A stretch of 64,000 nt of DNA from Bactericera cockerelli (GCA_024516035.1 CM044963.1:28512315-28576314), one strand, 5' to 3'. Positions 43,225 through 54,701 are shown, counted from the first letter of the stretch. Translations and numbers: made by a program. The notes: a model not told the origin generated them from the sequence alone.

Positions 43225-43548
43225 AGACTGGCAATTCACGTTCCACTGAGCTAATAGCGCGCAATAGCACTCGCTTGCCATGTGGAAGGTCTCGGGTTCG
43301 ATTCCCCGTGCCAACAACATTTGTATTATTAATTTGGTTACAATTGTGTGTAAGGGATACCTTCCGATGCGCTCGTGTTGACCCAGCACCTAAATGGGAA
43401 GTATTGTGTCACTTCTCGCTCATCAGAGCATACGACGGGATGGGCAGGCTACAACACAGACCACAAGCGTCTACAGTAGCTCCTGTTTCATGGCTACGAA
43501 ATAAAAAAGGCTATGAAACACTCATTAAAAAAAAAAAAAAAAAACAAT
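43225..43548 (+). repeat. tRNA-derived SINE with poly(A) tail
   Basis: TGAGCTAATAGCGCGC (degenerate A box) and GGTCTCGGGTTCGATTCCCC (B box) start it. The body has CAGGCTACAACACAGACCAC and it ends in an A18 run. The same body recurs inverted at 63920-64000. Confidence 0.65.
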
Positions 43549-43679
43549 AGGATATATGTATACAGAGAACCAAAAAGAAAAATAATGTACAATATACAAA
43601 TGAATATACAAAAATGATTGGTCAATGAAGAAAGAAAAATAAAAAAGGGTAATTAGAGTGTATCTTTCAAAGATAAATT

Positions 43680-43960
43680 AAAATATTGAAAACAAGGGAA
43701 GAACGAATGAGAGAGGGAGAGAGAAAGAAATATAGAAAGACAGAGCGAGAGAAAGAATGAGAGAGAGAGAGAGAGAGGAAGAGACAGGCAGAAATATAGA
43801 ATGAGAGAGAAAGAGAGAGAAAGAAAGAGAGAGAGAGAGGAAGAAATATAGAAAGAGAGAGCGAGAGAGAGAGTAAGAAATATAGAATGAGAGAGCGAGA
43901 GAAATAATGTGTGAGAGAGAGACAGAGAGATATATAGAGAGAGAAAGAGACAGAGATAGA
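43680..43960. repeat. GA-rich low-complexity tract
   Basis: (GA)n with AAATATAGA interruptions. The purine bias of the plus strand continues to about 44640, where sequence is mostly A and G without genes. Confidence 0.85.
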
Positions 43961-44741
43961 GCTGGTAACTAAGTTTTGGTTTCAAGAACATCTGCTACAT
44001 TGTAAACAAGTTGTAATATTCTAAAAACAGCTTGCGAGAGAAAGCATGTTAAGATTTTCGAGAGACAGGGGAGAGGGGATGGATGAAAATGTGGAGGAGA
44101 ATGAGGGAAATGTAAAGAGGAAAAGGAATAGAGTAAGTAGAGAGAAGATGGGGTGGAAAAAAAAAACCAAAAATGTACTTAAAAATAATGATGAATTGAA
44201 ATATAAGATGGAAGAGAAAATACCTATATATGTACTTATAAGTTAAAGTTACATAAAATAAACGGTGTGAAAACTATATAAAAGAGATTAAAAGAAGAAA
44301 GATGAAGTAAAATCTAATAAAGAACAAGTTTTTTTTTTTTTTTTTTTTTGCAACAGATAACTAAGATTATTGACATTACTATAATATCTAGTTAAGTGTA
44401 AAGAAGGAATGTGGATTGAAAAGAAATAAGAAACATTAACATGGAGTGAAAAAGAATAAATATAAGAGATAAAAAGACGAAAATTTGAGAAGAAATTACG
44501 GTAGACTTAATATAGTAGATGCTAGCTAGATGGTTTAAAAAGGAATATAGAATTAAATAATAAAATAAGATGAAGCAAAAGAGATTTATGTAGAGGATTT
44601 TAAACAATACCGACCCCTAGTAGGTGTAGGGAAAAGAAAACAGAATGAAGAAGAGTGAAAAGTGATATTGGAAACAATCGCCCCGCTCCCTCACTGTGTT
44701 CGGTTAATATGTGGTCACAAACTCAAATTAATGAGGAAAAA
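43961..44741. other. Purine-rich gene-free DNA
   Basis: Long A/G-dominated plus strand with a T19 run near 44330. Small frames are low-complexity. No RNA or repeat boundary was seen. Confidence 0.4.
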
Positions 44742-44832
44742 TTCATGCACTGGGCGGGATTCAAACCAACGGATCCCCACGCCACCTGGATTACCAGACT
44801 AGAGCGTTAACCACTTGACTACTAGTGCATGT
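44742..44832 (-). repeat. tRNA-like SINE head
   Basis: Minus strand: TAGTAGTCAAGTGGTTAACG (A box) and TTGGTTTGAATCCCGC (B box). Same family as 61690-61795. Confidence 0.65.
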
Positions 44833-45096
44833 TTCCAGAAAAAACCAAAAACCTACAAGAACCAAGAGATGTTTTTATCTGGATTTTGAAGAGATCTGGA
44901 AATCAATGCTATCCCTGATAAACATGTTACCAACATAATATGAGCTCTAAATTCATGCACCGTGTATTCAGGCCAAATTTCCGTGATTTGGTCTTGTTAT
45001 TGTGTTTTTTTTATAAACTATTGATACATTTGTATTGTGTATTGCATTTGTGTTTCATATTACGAATACATTTATTTTCATTGACAGTAAAACCCT

Positions 45097-45432
45097 TCAG
45101 AATTTTTCGATAGTAAAAATATTTCCCAATAGGATCGTAAAATCCTGTACATGAACTTTTTCGCATTTTTTTATATTGTATTCAGCTCCGAGCGTACTTT
45201 CCCAGTATAAGATGTTGATTTTATTGGAGTCAGCAATAAAATAAGACACTAAAATCAATTGCATTGTTGTTAACATGGGAGGTATCAGGATCGTATCTAT
45301 AGCAAGCAGCAATGGTGTGAAAAATAAAGAATAATCGATTTCTCTATTATTCATATTCAGTCGGACTTGGTTATAGAAGAAATGGAGGGATCGGAATTTT
45401 TCTCTTATATTATCTAGGTTTCCTATCTTCAC
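45097..45432 (-). CDS. Unrecognised hydrophobic reading frame (possible exon remnant)
   Basis: 111 codons, ending in TGA. Two hydrophobic stretches, FFTPLLLAIDTILIPPML and QLILVSYFIADS, could span a membrane; the end GNIFTIEKF is short. Codon composition is not low-complexity, unlike nearby frames. A fragment of a multi-pass protein such as a chemoreceptor is possible, but no diagnostic motif is present, and it may be chance. Confidence 0.25.
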   Translation of the reverse strand: MKIGNLDNIREKFRSLHFFYNQVRLNMNNREIDYSLFFTPLLLAIDTILIPPMLTTMQLILVSYFIADSNKINILYWESTLGAEYNIKKCEKVHVQDFTILLGNIFTIEKF

Positions 45433-46262
45433 CAGAGTTAGTGATAGGGAGCCTACCTTTATAAGGAGGGGTTTTTTTGAAGAGAGGTAAATTGGATCTG
45501 AACATCATTCTCTTACATTCAGGTTTCTCTTATGTATTATTCAGTTCTCTTATATCCAGGTGCGACTGTTATCTTTTTATTATGTCACGTAAAGCAAGCA
45601 GGATTCAAATTTCTCTGCTTTCTTTTCTTTAATAAAGAATCTGCTTTAATAAAGAAAGTCATATTCCCAATAAATCTTTCCCTTGTATCCCATATTAGCT
45701 TACATTACTATTGGGGTCGGCATTGTTCAACCTCATAGCTGGATGTCTTTTTTAATAACGCAAACGTTTCTTTGTGGTTTTAACGTCCTGATCAGGGGTG
45801 TTACTCTCCATTCGCTTTAAACATTACCACATGTCAGTGGTATGGACCAAGTATACAACCTGCAATAGATGTGTATTAAACAATAAAGCTGATCTGCTTT
45901 GGCGATTTAATTGAAATTTTCCGCTCATTAGCCTGTCAAAATTTTGTTGAGAGTAAAACTGAACACAGAGATTTTCTTAAATTTCTTTTGATCTTCTAAT
46001 CTTCTTCTCAAACTTTTTAATGAGAAACTGTTAGTTTCCCAATTAACCTTTCGCTTGTTTACTTAGGTACGAAGTATAAAACATGATTAAAGTAAAGATA
46101 GGTCTGTCCCTCCTCTCAGGCTGTAGTGAGCTGTGATTGGCTGAAACTCCGTTTTGAGAGAGGGTCTGACTTATTTTAAATTAAGTATTTTTTATTATTT
46201 GTCCCTCGGAGTTAAAATTTGCGTAATCGAAAAATCGTTTACATCGAAAACATTGTCTTATA
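45433..46262. other. Intergenic with a SINE body fragment
   Basis: Positions 45755-45840 (TTTAACGTCCTGATCAGGGG, ACTCTCCATTCGCTTT) are the 3' body shared by the SINEs at 47165 and 59725. The phrase AGCTGTGATTGGCTGAAACT (46127) is repeated near 52085. Nothing else. Confidence 0.45.
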
Positions 46263-46264
46263 TA

Positions 46265-47120
46265 CAGGGTGGGGCAAAAGTCTGGAAACCCCTGAATAAC
46301 TTTCGAATGGCTTCTTCGGTAAAATTAAAATTTTGTACGGTAAACCGGGCTAATAAGACCTTCTTTTAGAGTGGGATCGATTTTTGTTACCGGCCCCCAT
46401 GTCGGGGCCGGGGGGGCCAACTTCATTTTTTTAAATACGAACCCCCACCTTGCGATACATTTTTGGAAAGGTCTTTAAATAAGAAATACATTGGTGTAAA
46501 TTTTATTTTTTTCATATTAACTGTTTGAAAATGGCGTCCAACTTTGTGTATGCAGAAAAGTCTGGAAACCCCTAAATATCTTTCGAAAGGGCTTTCTGAA
46601 TAAATTTAAAATTGTGTACGGTAATCCTTGGTAATTAGACCTTACATTAGAATGGGACCGATTTTTTTTACCGGCCCCCACGTTGGGGCCAGGGGGGCCA
46701 ACTTCATTTTTTTAAATACGAAACCCCACCTTGCGATACATTTTTTGAAAGGTCTCTAATTACCCCGACTTACCGTGCACAATTTTAAATTTACTGAGAA
46801 AGTCCTTTCAAAAGATATTTAGGGGTTTCCAAACTTTTCTGTATACACAAAGTTGGACGCCATTTTCAAACAGTTAATATTAAAAAAATAAAATTTACAC
46901 CAGTGTATTTCTTTATTGAAGACCTTTCCAAAAATGTATCGCAAGGTGGGGGTTCGTATTTAAAAAAATGAAGTTGGCCCCCACATGGGGGCCGGTAACA
47001 AAAATCGACCCTACTCAAAAAGAAGGTCTTATTAGTCCGGTTTACCGTACAAAATTTTAATTTTAGAGAAGAAGCCATTCGAAAGTTATTCAGGGGTTTC
47101 CAGACTTTTGCCCCACCCTG
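46265..47120. mobile_element. CAGGGTGGGGCAAAAG foldback element, TA target
   Basis: It begins CAGGGTGGGGCAAAAGTCTG and ends with the mirror sequence, flanked by TA (46263-46264, 47121-47122). The arms contain GGAAACCCCTGAATAACTTT and GTTACCGGCCCC blocks in inverted order, with the block repeated once more inside. 856 bp, non-coding. Confidence 0.8.
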
Positions 47121-47164
47121 TATATCTCCCTAGGATTTATCCCATATTAGGTTACATTACTATT

Positions 47165-47458
47165 GGGGTCGGCATTGTTCATTCTCATAGCTGGATGTCC
47201 TTTTTAATAACTCAAAAGATTCTTTGTGGTGTTACCGTCCTGATCAGGGGTGTTACTCTCCATTCGATTTGAATCGTACCAGCTACACACATCAACCTCA
47301 CCTAAGCCTGGGCCCGAGTAAGGCCGAAAATGCCAGCCTTACGTGTTTGGAGGAAACAGAATTTTCTTCAAAAAGTCTGCCTCAACCGGGAATCGAACTC
47401 GGGATTTCTGGACGACCGACTGTTGTCACAACCGTTACGCCACGAAGGATTTCTAAGA
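47165..47458 (-). repeat. tRNA-headed SINE
   Basis: Minus strand: TTCGTGGCGTAACGGTTGTG (A box), CGAGTTCGATTCCCGG (B box), then the body CCCAGGCTTAGGTGAGGTTG and CGAATGGAGAGTAACACCCC. The body is shared with the 5S-headed SINE at 55891. Confidence 0.75.
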
Positions 47459-47647
47459 CTGGAAACAATAAGAACTAAAATAAAACTGACCCTGACGAAA
47501 GCACTTTCTCGAAAGCGCCAGAAAATAAAAAGCTCCCTCAATAGTCCTCAATCCGCCATTAATAGAGACTTCATCTCCGCGAGCTTTAGTTTTTGTGAAA
47601 TTGAAAGGAGCTGCCAGAACACTTGAATTGGTTTTCGGATAACTGCT

Positions 47648-49278
47648 AAGGCTAGAAAGAAAGAGAAAGTGGCGAAGAAAAGAGAGAAGAAGAGAATGAA
47701 AGGGAGTGTGTGTCAGACAAAGAAAGAAAGAGAAAGTGGCGAAGAAAAGAGAGAAGAAGAGAATGAAAGGGAGTGTGTGTCAGACAAAGAAAGAAAGAGA
47801 AAGTGGCGAAGAAAAGAGAGAAGAAGAGAATGAAAGGGAGTGTGTGTCAGACAAAGAAAGAAAGAGAAAGTGGCGAAGAAAAGAGAGAAGAAGAGAATGA
47901 AAGGGAGTGTGTGTCAGACAAAGAAAGAAAGAGAAAGTGGCGAAGAAAAGAGAGAAGAAGAGAATGAAAGGGAGTGTGTGTCAGACAAAGAAAGATAGAG
48001 AGAGAGGGTGGGAGAGAGGAAAAGAGAGAAGAAGAGAATGAAAGGGAGTGTGTGTCAGACAAAGAAAGAGAGAGAGAGAGGGTGGGAGAGAGGAAAAGAG
48101 AGAAGAAGAGAATGAAAGGGAGTGTGTGGCAGACAAAGAAAGATAGAGAGAGAGGGTGGGAGAGAGGAAAAGAGAGAAGAAGAGAATGAAAGGGAGTGTG
48201 TGGCAGACAAAGAAAGAGAGAGAGAGAGGGAGGGAGAGAGGAAAAGAGAGAAGAAGAGAATGAAAGGGAGTGTGTGGCAGACAAAGAAAGATAGAGAGAG
48301 AGGGTGGGAGAGAGGAAAAGAGAGAAGAAGAGAATGAAAGGGAGTGTGTGGCAGACAAAGAAAGATAGAGAGAGAGGGTGGGAGAGAGGAAGAGAGAGAA
48401 GAAGAGAATGAAAGGGAGTGTGTGTCAGACAAAGAAAGATAGAGAGAGAGGGTGGGAGAGAGGAAAAGAGAGAAGAAGAGAATGAAAGGGAGTGTGTGTC
48501 AGACAAAGAAAGATAGAGAGAGAGGGTGGGAGAGAGGAAAAGAGAGAAGAAGAGAATGAAAGGGAGTGTGTGTCAGACAAAGAAAGATAGAGAGAGAGGG
48601 TGGGAGAGAGGAAAAGAGAGAAGAAGAGAATGAAAGGGAGTGTGTGTCAGACAAAGAAAGATAGAGAGAGAGGGTGGGAGAGAGGAAAAGAGAGAAGAAG
48701 AGAATGAAAGGGAGTGTGTGTCAGACAAAGAAAGATAGAGAGAGAGGGTGGGAGAGAGGAAAAGAGAGAAGAAGAGAATGAAAGGGAGTGTGTGTCAGAC
48801 AAAGAAAGAGAGAGAGAGAGGGAGGGAGAGAGGAAAAGAGAGAAGAAGAGAATGAAAGGGAGTGTGTGTCAGACAAAGAAAGAGAGAGAGAGAGGGTGGG
48901 AGAGAGGAAAAGAGAGAAGAAGAGAATGAAAGGGAGTGTGTGTCAGACAAAGAAAGATAGAGAGAGAGGGTGGGAGAGAGGAAAAGAGAGAAGAAGAGAA
49001 TGAAAGGGAGTGTGTGTCAGACAAAGAAAGAGAGAGAGAGAGGGAGGGAGAGAGGAAAAGAGAGAAGAAGAGAATGAAAGGGAGTGTGTGGCAGACAAAG
49101 AAAGATAGAGAGAGAGGGTGGGAGAGAGGAAAAGAGAGAAGAAGAGAATGAAAGGGAGTGTGTGGCAGACAAAGAAAGATAGAGAGAGAGGGTGGGAGAG
49201 AGGAAAAGAGAGAAGAAGAGAATGAAAGGGAGTGTGTGTCAGACAAAGAAAGATAGAGAGAGAGGGTGGGAGAGAGGA

Positions 49279-49309
<31 letters not shown>

Positions 49310-49310
49310 A
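47648..49310. repeat. Minisatellite of 67-bp and 74-bp units
   Basis: Five 67-bp units (AGTGGCGAAG variant, 47648-47982) are followed by about 17 units of 74 bp with AGAGGGTGGGAGAGAGG. All share AGAATGAAAGGGAGTGTGTG and CAGACAAAGAAAG. Variants GATAG/GAGAG, GGGTGGG/GGGAGGG and TGTCAG/TGGCAG are arranged in runs, showing segmental duplication. Neither unit length is a multiple of three, so the many charged frames here are not genes. Confidence 0.95.
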
Positions 49311-49394
49311 AGCGATTAAGCTAGGAAAAGTGAACAAGACAATGTTTTTTGTCCATTTTACGACCCTTATTTTTTAAGTTCCTGATACAATGTG

Positions 49395-49595
49395 CTAGTT
49401 CTTTGTTGTTGTTTTAACGTCGCGTTCAATTGCATGGTCATATTTATCCTGATGGGAGTGTTACCCTTCATTAACAGGAACTTCGTGATGCCTGGAACAT
49501 CATGCACGAAGTCTTCACCTCGCTGAACGTTGCTTAACTTCGGCGATCCTACAAAAAATGGTGTATTCGACAGCGACGCAGGCTCATTTATTGTT
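49395..49595 (-). repeat. 5S rRNA-headed SINE, diverged copy
   Basis: Minus strand GCGTCGCTGTCGAATACACC, CCGAAGTTAAGCAACG and AGCGAGGTGAAGACTT follow the 5S rRNA order. The body then matches GTAACACTCCCATCAGG and CATGGTCAT-like sequence of the copy at 55891. Confidence 0.75.
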
Positions 49596-49934
49596 TTCTT
49601 TTAATTGAAACCAAAATGTTCTGAAAAAGTTATTTATGACAGAAGTTACTCCACTTTTCAGTTGCATACCTATAAATGGAAGTAGTTGGAATAACGGCAT
49701 GCCTGCACGCTCTGTGTAGAATAGGAGATAAGTACTTCGGTACTAGATAGAAAATAAGTAATCTTGTTATTTGTAACAGTGTTCATAGCTAAAATACTAT
49801 AAGATAAACTCAGAGGTTTTCAAAATGTTTCTTGATAGTAATAATATAATACGTTGAAACGAAAATGTGATAAGTGATATTTCCAACCATTCTCACCGCA
49901 GTATTTCCAGCAGGTAGTCAGTCAGTGCGCGGCA

Positions 49935-50310
49935 ACGTAGCACTTGACCCTAGGATAGCTCTTGACCCTAGGGTAGCCCTTGACCCTAGGGTAGTCCTTG
50001 ACCCTAGGGTAGCCCTTGATCCTAGGGTAGCTCTTGACCCTAGGGTAGCCCTTGACCCTAGGGTAGCCCTTGACCCTAGGGTAGCACTTGACCCTAGGGT
50101 AGCCCTTGACCCTAGGATAGCCCTTGACCCTAGGGTGGCAGCCCTTGACCCTGGGGTAGCACTTGACCCTAGGGTAGCCCTTGACCCTGGGGTAGCCCTT
50201 GACCCTAGGGTAGCCCTTGACCCTAGGGTAGCCCTTGACCCTAGGGTAGCCCTTGAACCTAGGGTAGCCCTTGACCCTAGGGTAGCACTTGACCCTAGGG
50301 TAGCCCCTGC
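49935..50310. repeat. 18-bp minisatellite, about 20 units
   Basis: Unit GTAGCCCTTGACCCTAGG with few substitutions and one 3-nt interruption near 50137. Because 18 is a multiple of three it gives an open frame of (VALDPR)n on plus and (ATLGSR)n on minus, with no support as a gene. Confidence 0.95.
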
Positions 50311-52238
50311 AACGCAGAGCAATCTAACATATCTTACAATGTCATTAAATGTAAGTGGACTCAATAGAGTCCCAAGAATTGTCTATACCTACGTGCAGGG
50401 ACTACAGTTTAGGGTCCAGGGTTCTCGATGTGACCGTCTACTTGGCCTCAAATTGAGCGGATCAAAGTGGACAGCTGGACACCAGTGTCTGACAGTGGGG
50501 GCGTTAATGTCCGACGGGGGGACGTTAAACAGGGAGAAGACCAGTGTCTCACTAGAGGATTATAAACAGAGAAGAGACCAGCCAACACTTACAAGCCAGG
50601 CTAGCTTGCAGTTTCCTAAGGGTTTAATGGCTTATAAAAGTCGTATTTTTCTTTATAACTAAAAAAAAAAAAAAATCCTGGTTAGAATTTTTTTCTCCAA
50701 ATATTTCCATTTTATTCCAAGGTCATTCGTGAAAGAAAAATGCGTTTGGTTACTTTTAAAGATAAACAATGGACTGAACCTATAAAAGAACTGGAAGCAA
50801 GAATTTTCTAATTCCACTTTGGTTAAATTTGGAAGTGGAAATTTTTCCTCTTCCAAAGAAAAAATGACTTGCTTCCAGTTTGGTTCATTTTATTCCCGTT
50901 TGGCTAACTTTGGTTAGAAAGAAAAATACGGCAAAAGAAAAAGTCAAGGTCCTCACGATGGTTGATCACACAAATACATGTGGTGCAGGTCGAGTTTTAG
51001 CCAAGCTAGCTACAACAACAACAACATCAATAAATTGTTGACAGCTCCTGATGTATTTTTGAAGCCTTACATTACCTCATTTTAAGAACAGCTTTCGAAA
51101 AAATGTAAGAAAAGCGTTAGAGAAAATGGAAAAGCAGATAAGGTTCATAATGAAGGTGTAGTCTATGTATTTTCTAATTTCCTTTTATAAATATTTCACC
51201 TTTCCAGGTATACGGTGAGATTATATAGGAAAAATGTAATACCTACCTATTACTGATATCATACCTTTTTGTAAGTACCAACTAACCTAGGATTATACAT
51301 ATTTAATGTTATTTGTTGTAATATAAATGAACTCACACTTGTAAAAGTGACTAAGAATTGTTTATTTTCTAATTACTGTGGTGTTCTTTCTTGATTTTCT
51401 AATTTTATTTTAACATCGCTGTGTGAAAAAGCGCAGTGCTATAATGGAGTACCTAACTGCTCCTATGTAATCGTAGTACCTAGAACACAGGGTACGTAGA
51501 AACACAGTTTACGAAGAGTCATTTCCAATATCTCAAATGTTATGTTGCAGCACTCAATTGTTCTTGATGTATAGTTGCACTCGCATGTCTCTTCTTTGAA
51601 GTCTTTCGAGGACTAATTGATCACTTAGTCATCGGAGGAGATCATTAGAAAAGAATGCCGTTGGCATTAGGACTACCCTTCATTAAGTTTTGTTTATATA
51701 AATGTCTATAGTTTTAATGTAAATAAAACTTGATAGAATTTCTATAATAATTTAATCTAATTCATCTCCCATCTTGAGAACTATCAAAAACCCTATGCCA
51801 ATGTTTTCACTGGACTTTGCAGTTGAACTTTTTCCAAAAGGGGATTCATCTTCAATAACCTCCCTTTTAGGCAGTTATTGAATTTAACGTAGTAATGCTA
51901 CAGGCTCCACCAAACATACACATGAGTTGAATGGTAGGGATTGTATTAGGCAATAATCTCGTCTTTTGTGAAGTATGTAGATAAATTTCAATAAAGAGTT
52001 TAGTACTACTACTGAAGGCTGAATTTTAAAACAGGATTAGATTTTATCTCATTGGAGACTATCCCAAATTGGCTTAGACACTATAGTGCGCTGTGATTGG
52101 TTGAAACTCCGACATAGGGGTGTGTCTGGCTTAGCTTAACTTTAATCCTGTTTCATAATGTGGACCTGAGTGCTCAATATATTTTCACCTAAAAAGATGA
52201 AAATTTCAACAACAAAAAAGTTTGAATCTGTCATTACT
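50311..52238. other. Intergenic with minor repeat pieces
   Basis: No gene recognised. Positions 51925-52005 resemble a decayed LINE tail (GGTAGGGATTGTATTAGGCAAT, TCAATAAAG). A (CAA)n run lies near 51014. The remainder is unremarkable AT-rich DNA. Confidence 0.4.
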
Positions 52239-52662
52239 TTATTTGCAACCTCCTAAACAAGGAAGTTTGCACCTCTTTCTTGGTTTTAATTTTAGAATAA
52301 AATCATGGTACACATAAGGATGAGTTGAGTTTACATATATGCTTTCTGTCTGACTTTCATATCGGGGGGCACTTGATACACTCCAATATTCAGAAGTCTC
52401 CAGTACTCTCCATTTTTTGTCACCTGAATGACTTTTCCTTTTCCTCTCACTGAAATGGCTGCGTTTACAATGGGCGTATTTTTCATTTCGTCTTTCACTA
52501 AACCGTAGACACCTTTACGCGTGCTTTCTATGAATTTCAGCATAGATCGTAAGTTGGCAGTCCAGTAAAAAGGAAGATGAGACCTGTTGGGGTACTTGCA
52601 ACAACTTAGATGGAAAGTCAGCTCGAAGCAGTTCGAATGAAAATAATTAAAGTCTTGCATTC
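52239..52662 (-). CDS. Copy C exon 4, frameshifted by a 10-nt gap
   Basis: Acceptor TTTCTCAG. MQDFNYFHSNCFELTFHLSC has H at the catalytic glutamate position. The transthyretin-like domain reads GVYGLV to NIGVYQV, where the gap at 52375/52376 shifts the frame and gives a stop at 52331. In the shifted frame the family-like sequence YESQTESIYVNSTHPYVYH continues to a stop at 52239. Confidence 0.8.
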
Positions 52663-52747
52663 CTGAGAAAGAAGCAGAAGTAATGCATGAATTTTTTCTT
52701 AGATATAGCGTCGATGGCTCGTTGAATACACTTGTTTTGGTTTTGTC

Positions 52748-52790
52748 TCTGAAGTTAAGCAACGTCTAGCGAGGTTAGCAAAGTTGAGCA
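52748..52790 (+). repeat. 5S rRNA-like fragment in intron 3 of copy C
   Basis: TCTGAAGTTAAGCAACGTCT followed by AGCGAGGTTAG matches the central part of 5S rRNA as found in the SINE heads. Its orientation is opposite to that of the gene. Confidence 0.55.
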
Positions 52791-52965
52791 AGGTGAAAAC
52801 TTGGATGAAGGAGAATGCAATTTTGAACACAATGTTGGCTATTCCAACTCAGATTGCGTTACTATATTTGGGAAGCTGATTTGCGATTTTCCAGCAAATT
52901 AAAGGTGAATACCCTTGAGCTAAAAAGGTCTGGATAACACACATGATAAAAACCAAGAAACTTAC

Positions 52966-53242
52966 CGCCTGTCTTATTTTTCCATTTGTACCCATTAGTT
53001 ATTCCGCCTGTGAATGTTTGATTGCATGCATCGCCAGGTGCCATCATAAAGTTGTTTTGAGAGTATTCCAGTGCCAACTTCTCAAAGATGTCATCATCAA
53101 GAGTCTTGTCTGTGCGTTGAAGGCCCATGTTGGGAAAGTTATCCAAGGGATAGCACCACCTTGCAGGTTGCCAGAGAGAACAAATGGGTGGTCTAGGATA
53201 AAGTTGGTCAAAATTAGAGTTTCGGATTCTTGACGTCGAAAT
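52966..53242 (-). CDS. Copy C exon 3, frameshifted by a 13-nt gap
   Basis: Acceptor CTTTACAG, donor GTAAG. ESETLILTNF and PFVLSGNLQGGA are in the expected frame. After the gap near 53152 the family sequence YPLDNFPNMGLQRTDK and GGITNGYKW continues one frame away. The second zinc histidine is Q. Confidence 0.85.
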
Positions 53243-53450
53243 CTGTAAAGAAGATTAATTTTATATATTTATATACGGATACTTGACGTCGAAATCTGTA
53301 AAGAAGATTTAATTTTATATATTTATATACGGACTCTTGACGTCGAAATCTGTAAAGAATATTTAATTTTATATATTTATATACGGATACTTGACGTCGA
53401 AATCTGTAAAGAAGGTTTAATTTTATATATTTATATATATTTTTACGCCT
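53222..53450. repeat. Four tandem ~56-bp units that include the exon 3 acceptor
   Basis: TTGACGTCGAAATCTGTAAA, which contains the acceptor of exon 3 and its first 15 nt, recurs at about 53229, 53281, 53337 and 53391 with TTTTATATATTTATATACGG between. Four potential acceptors therefore lie in line. Confidence 0.85.
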
Positions 53451-54014
53451 TATTGAATATAGATTTTTATTAATAAGTAAAACAAGGTGTCATCTCTTTT
53501 CATTGGAAGGCACTGACAATATGCTTCCAGAAAATCCAGCATTGCCTCCTGGAGTGGCAATGCTGATTTGTTGAATTAGAAATTCACTGGCTTTACTGTT
53601 TCCAGTTTTTTCTATAAGCTTTTTTCCAATTTCTTTGACCTCGCCTTACTTACATTTTCTATACGATGAACACACCTATAAACAATTTAAATTAAAAAGC
53701 TAAGCCTGGTCAAAGGTGGTGATAGTGCCTTTGGCGTTTGTTTCCGTACCACCCTTTCCAATTCTACTTTTTCGAGCGAGAGTGGTCGGTGTTGAATTCA
53801 CTGGTTAAAATCATCATGAAAGCATCTTTTCTTTTTTTTTCTTCTTCTGTAAAAGGTTTATAGAAATATAAAGTTTAAAAACACAACTTTTATACAATAG
53901 AAGATAGATAGACCTGAAAAAATTGCACATAGAAAAAGCACCACTATATTTACAACAACAAATCAATATACTTGTAATTAGTATATTTATGTGCTTGTGT
54001 GTCGTATTTCTTAC
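53451..54014. other. Intron 2 of copy C, remainder
   Basis: It holds a hairpin CAGCATTGCC/GGCAATGCTG at 53538-53566 and a short dispersed repeat TGGTCAAAGGTGGTGATAG at 53706, also seen at 15046 and 15595. Nothing else. Confidence 0.4.
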
Positions 54015-54238
54015 CGATTTTTATTCCAATTCTCGTGTGGAAAATCTTCGTCAATATCTTTTTTGATACCATGGAGTCTTAGGTTATAATCATCAGTAGT
54101 TTCACAAGATCTCTCGTTTGATATGCTAAAGCCATAAGGGTTAGCGTTGGGTACAATCCAAATGTCAATGTTGTCTAGCATTTCAGTGATACGCGAATCA
54201 ATTCCATAACTATACACCAGGTACTGAATGAGTGATAC
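54015..54238 (-). CDS. Copy C exon 2
   Basis: 224 nt, acceptor TTTTCTAG, donor GTAAG, leaving in phase 2 like the other copies. WIVPNANPYGF has Y for D in the NPDGF turn. DIDEDFPHENW replaces the substrate-binding DLNRNFPD loop. The frame is open. Confidence 0.85.
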
Positions 54239-54459
54239 CTAGAAAATTAATACTGATTTTTTATCATCACATATTTTATCACCGATTTTAGCATAGAATT
54301 ATTCAGGTGTTGCTAGACTTATGAAAACAGTGCAAATGTATGTACATATAAATACAACGGTAAACATAGTTTTTTTATATTGTCACGTTGAAGTATTAAT
54401 ATTTCAACGTTATATTGTGATATATTTTTTCATATTCACACGTTTTGTGACGAAAAAAT

Positions 54460-54625
54460 AGGGTTAGGTGGAAAAGATTGCCAGAGGAAATAACCTCGCT
54501 CTGTACTCAGGACATAATGTATATTATATTTTGTTTATTTTCTTCCTGTTTATATTTTATTTTTTACCAATATTTGTTTGTATACATGTTTTTCTAATAA
54601 AGAGTTTAATAATAATAATAATAAT
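54460..54625 (+). repeat. Decayed LINE 3' tail in intron 1 of copy C
   Basis: GGGTTAGGTGGAAAAGATTG, a weakened hairpin (ATTGCC-AGA-GGAAAT), CTAATAAAGAG and (ATA)n. Confidence 0.65.
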
Positions 54626-54701
54626 GATGGTCTCACATTAAATTTTAGTAAATGACCACGCTTGCAGGATAAACAGAGTATTGTATTTTATTTTTTTTTA
54701 C

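Noticed and set aside
43653..43991. 112-codon serine/leucine frame on the minus strand
   Set aside because: It is entirely (GA)n-derived.
47706..49377. Many charged or serine-rich frames of 60-219 codons
   Set aside because: They are produced by the 67/74-bp minisatellite. The unit lengths shift frame every repeat, so the same peptide reappears in all frames on both strands.
47648..50310. Possible CRISPR-like or regularly spaced array
   Set aside because: The units are contiguous without unique spacers and the genome is eukaryotic.
49935..50310. Telomere-like repeat because of CCCTAG strings
   Set aside because: The period is 18 bp and the unit is not an insect telomere motif such as TTAGG. 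It is internal to the sequence.
49874..50662. 262-codon frame with (VALDPR)n
   Set aside because: It arises because the 18-bp unit is a multiple of three. The flanking codons show no protein character and the opposite strand is equally open.
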